Assembly (NCBI GenBank): GCA_964559135.1
Contig: CAZLGG010000030.1
Coordinates: 1 to 39,372 of the forward strand
Origin: DRQF01 sp964559135
Lineage (GTDB): Bacteria; Planctomycetota; GCA-002687715; DRQF01
Direction of reading: 5' to 3'
Length of the DNA: 39,372 bases
Part shown: positions 38,979-39,372 of the stretch, piece by piece
How positions within the stretch are numbered: position 1 is the stretch's first letter
Layout: the number at the start of each line of letters is the position of its first letter
Notes under the pieces: model-generated
Seen by the model: the letters and a program-made list of their open reading frames with translations, nothing else
The model's database searches: none
Told to the model about the DNA's origin: nothing
Translations under genes and position numbers: made by a program

Positions 38979-39372
38979 ATGAGCGAGGGAGATCGAAAAG
39001 TCCATACGGACCCGTGGACCGGAGTGACCTACCGCCTGGAGGCCGGCGAGAAGGCCCCGCCCCGCCCTCGCCTGACCGATTCCTGCCTTCGGTTTCTCAA
39101 CCTCCACGCATCCTTCGAGGATCAACGGCAACCGGGCTCCATGGCCCGGCAGCACATCGATGACTGTCCCCAGTGCCGGCAGTATATCGCACGCAAGGAA
39201 TGGGAGCGCAAGAAGGAAGAGGAGCTGCTCTCTTCCCCCGACGTCGAAGCCCTCGTGGCCGAGTACGCCAAGCGCTTCCGCGTGCCGGTTTGGCAGCGTC
39301 GCCGTGTGCAGTTGGCCGCGGGGTTGATTGTCCTCATCTTGGGCAGCCTTTGGCTACTCTATTCATTCCTCG
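38979..39372 (+). CDS. Putative zinc-finger (anti-sigma-like) membrane protein, 3' end missing
   Basis: The frame is open to the end of the window (131 codons seen). The visible protein has a cytoplasmic N-terminal region with H-I-D-D-C-P-Q-C (ARQHIDDCPQCRQYI), matching the H-x3-C-x2-C zinc-binding core of anti-sigma (ZAS) domains. A charged helix (KEWERKKEEELL) follows, then a transmembrane segment (VQLAAGLIVLILGSLWLLYSF) at the window edge. This is the layout of a membrane anti-sigma factor, but no ECF sigma gene is upstream, so the role is open. ATG at 38979 has GAGGAG (38965-38970) 8 nt upstream; an in-frame ATG at 38931 is less likely. Confidence 0.6.
   Translation, partial: MSEGDRKVHTDPWTGVTYRLEAGEKAPPRPRLTDSCLRFLNLHASFEDQRQPGSMARQHIDDCPQCRQYIARKEWERKKEEELLSSPDVEALVAEYAKRFRVPVWQRRRVQLAAGLIVLILGSLWLLYSFL

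Noticed and set aside
1..39372. tRNA or rRNA genes
   Set aside because: No cloverleaf-like spacing, T-loop GTTCGA-type sequence in a gene-free region or rRNA segments were noticed; the intergenic regions are too short or repeat-filled. A tRNA scan would be decisive.

Overview
The window is GC-rich (mostly about 60-80% GC by local count) and gene-dense, with short intergenic spaces and many 4-nt ATGA/GTGA overlaps, so it is bacterial. LptB, LptF, LptG and a Kdo-hydroxylase-like enzyme point to a Gram-negative cell with an outer membrane. A secreted FG-GAP/UnbV-type protein, a large PrkA-like kinase and cysteine-rich ferrochelatase would suit a Planctomycetota- or Acidobacteriota-like environmental lineage. 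I cannot fix the phylum from the sequence. A run of ten Ns at 13542-13551 shows this is a scaffold, probably from a draft or metagenome assembly, so linkage across that point is less certain.

Layout. 1-1692: end of a tandem universal stress protein, rsmG and an OsmC-type peroxidase. 1832-10679: a surface-glycan block. It holds an ELM1-family protein, a sulfotransferase, two tandem duplicated DPD-motif glycosyltransferases, an MsbA-like ABC exporter, a methyltransferase, a low-GC hexapeptide acyltransferase and a second ELM1-family protein. 10624-13411 (minus strand): a tightly overlapping lipid cassette of lipid kinase (DAGK), Tam41-like CDP-diacylglycerol synthase, MobA-like nucleotidyltransferase and the second ELM1 gene. 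13601-17530: a metallophosphoesterase, then lptF-lptG transcribed divergently from lptB. 17531-17848: repeat-rich spacer. 17849-21816: bifunctional ATP sulfurylase/APS kinase (PAPS synthesis), Kdo-hydroxylase-like dioxygenase and malic enzyme. 21958-27118: large GT-C membrane protein, TetR regulator and M1 aminopeptidase. 27203-30699: siderophore/heme-type ABC ATPase overlapping hemH, preceded by a pseudouridine synthase-methyltransferase fusion. 30763-34770: PrkA-like kinase divergent from a secreted FG-GAP/UnbV protein gene that carries two in-frame stop codons. 34828-39372: DapA-family aldolase, truncated-form ComEC, a second GT-C enzyme and the start of a zinc-finger membrane protein behind a clear promoter and palindrome.

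Working together (inference): PAPS from the ATP sulfurylase/APS kinase could feed the sulfotransferase. The glycosyltransferases, methyltransferase, acyltransferase and Kdo-hydroxylase-like enzyme could build or decorate a lipooligosaccharide or glycolipid, the MsbA-like exporter could flip it, and LptBFG could carry it to the outer membrane. The lipid kinase and Tam41-like enzyme would make phosphatidic acid and then CDP-diacylglycerol by a route normally described from mitochondria. The strongest candidates for something undescribed are this lipid cassette, the sulfated-glycan hypothesis, the RluA-methyltransferase fusion and the doubly stop-interrupted secreted protein.
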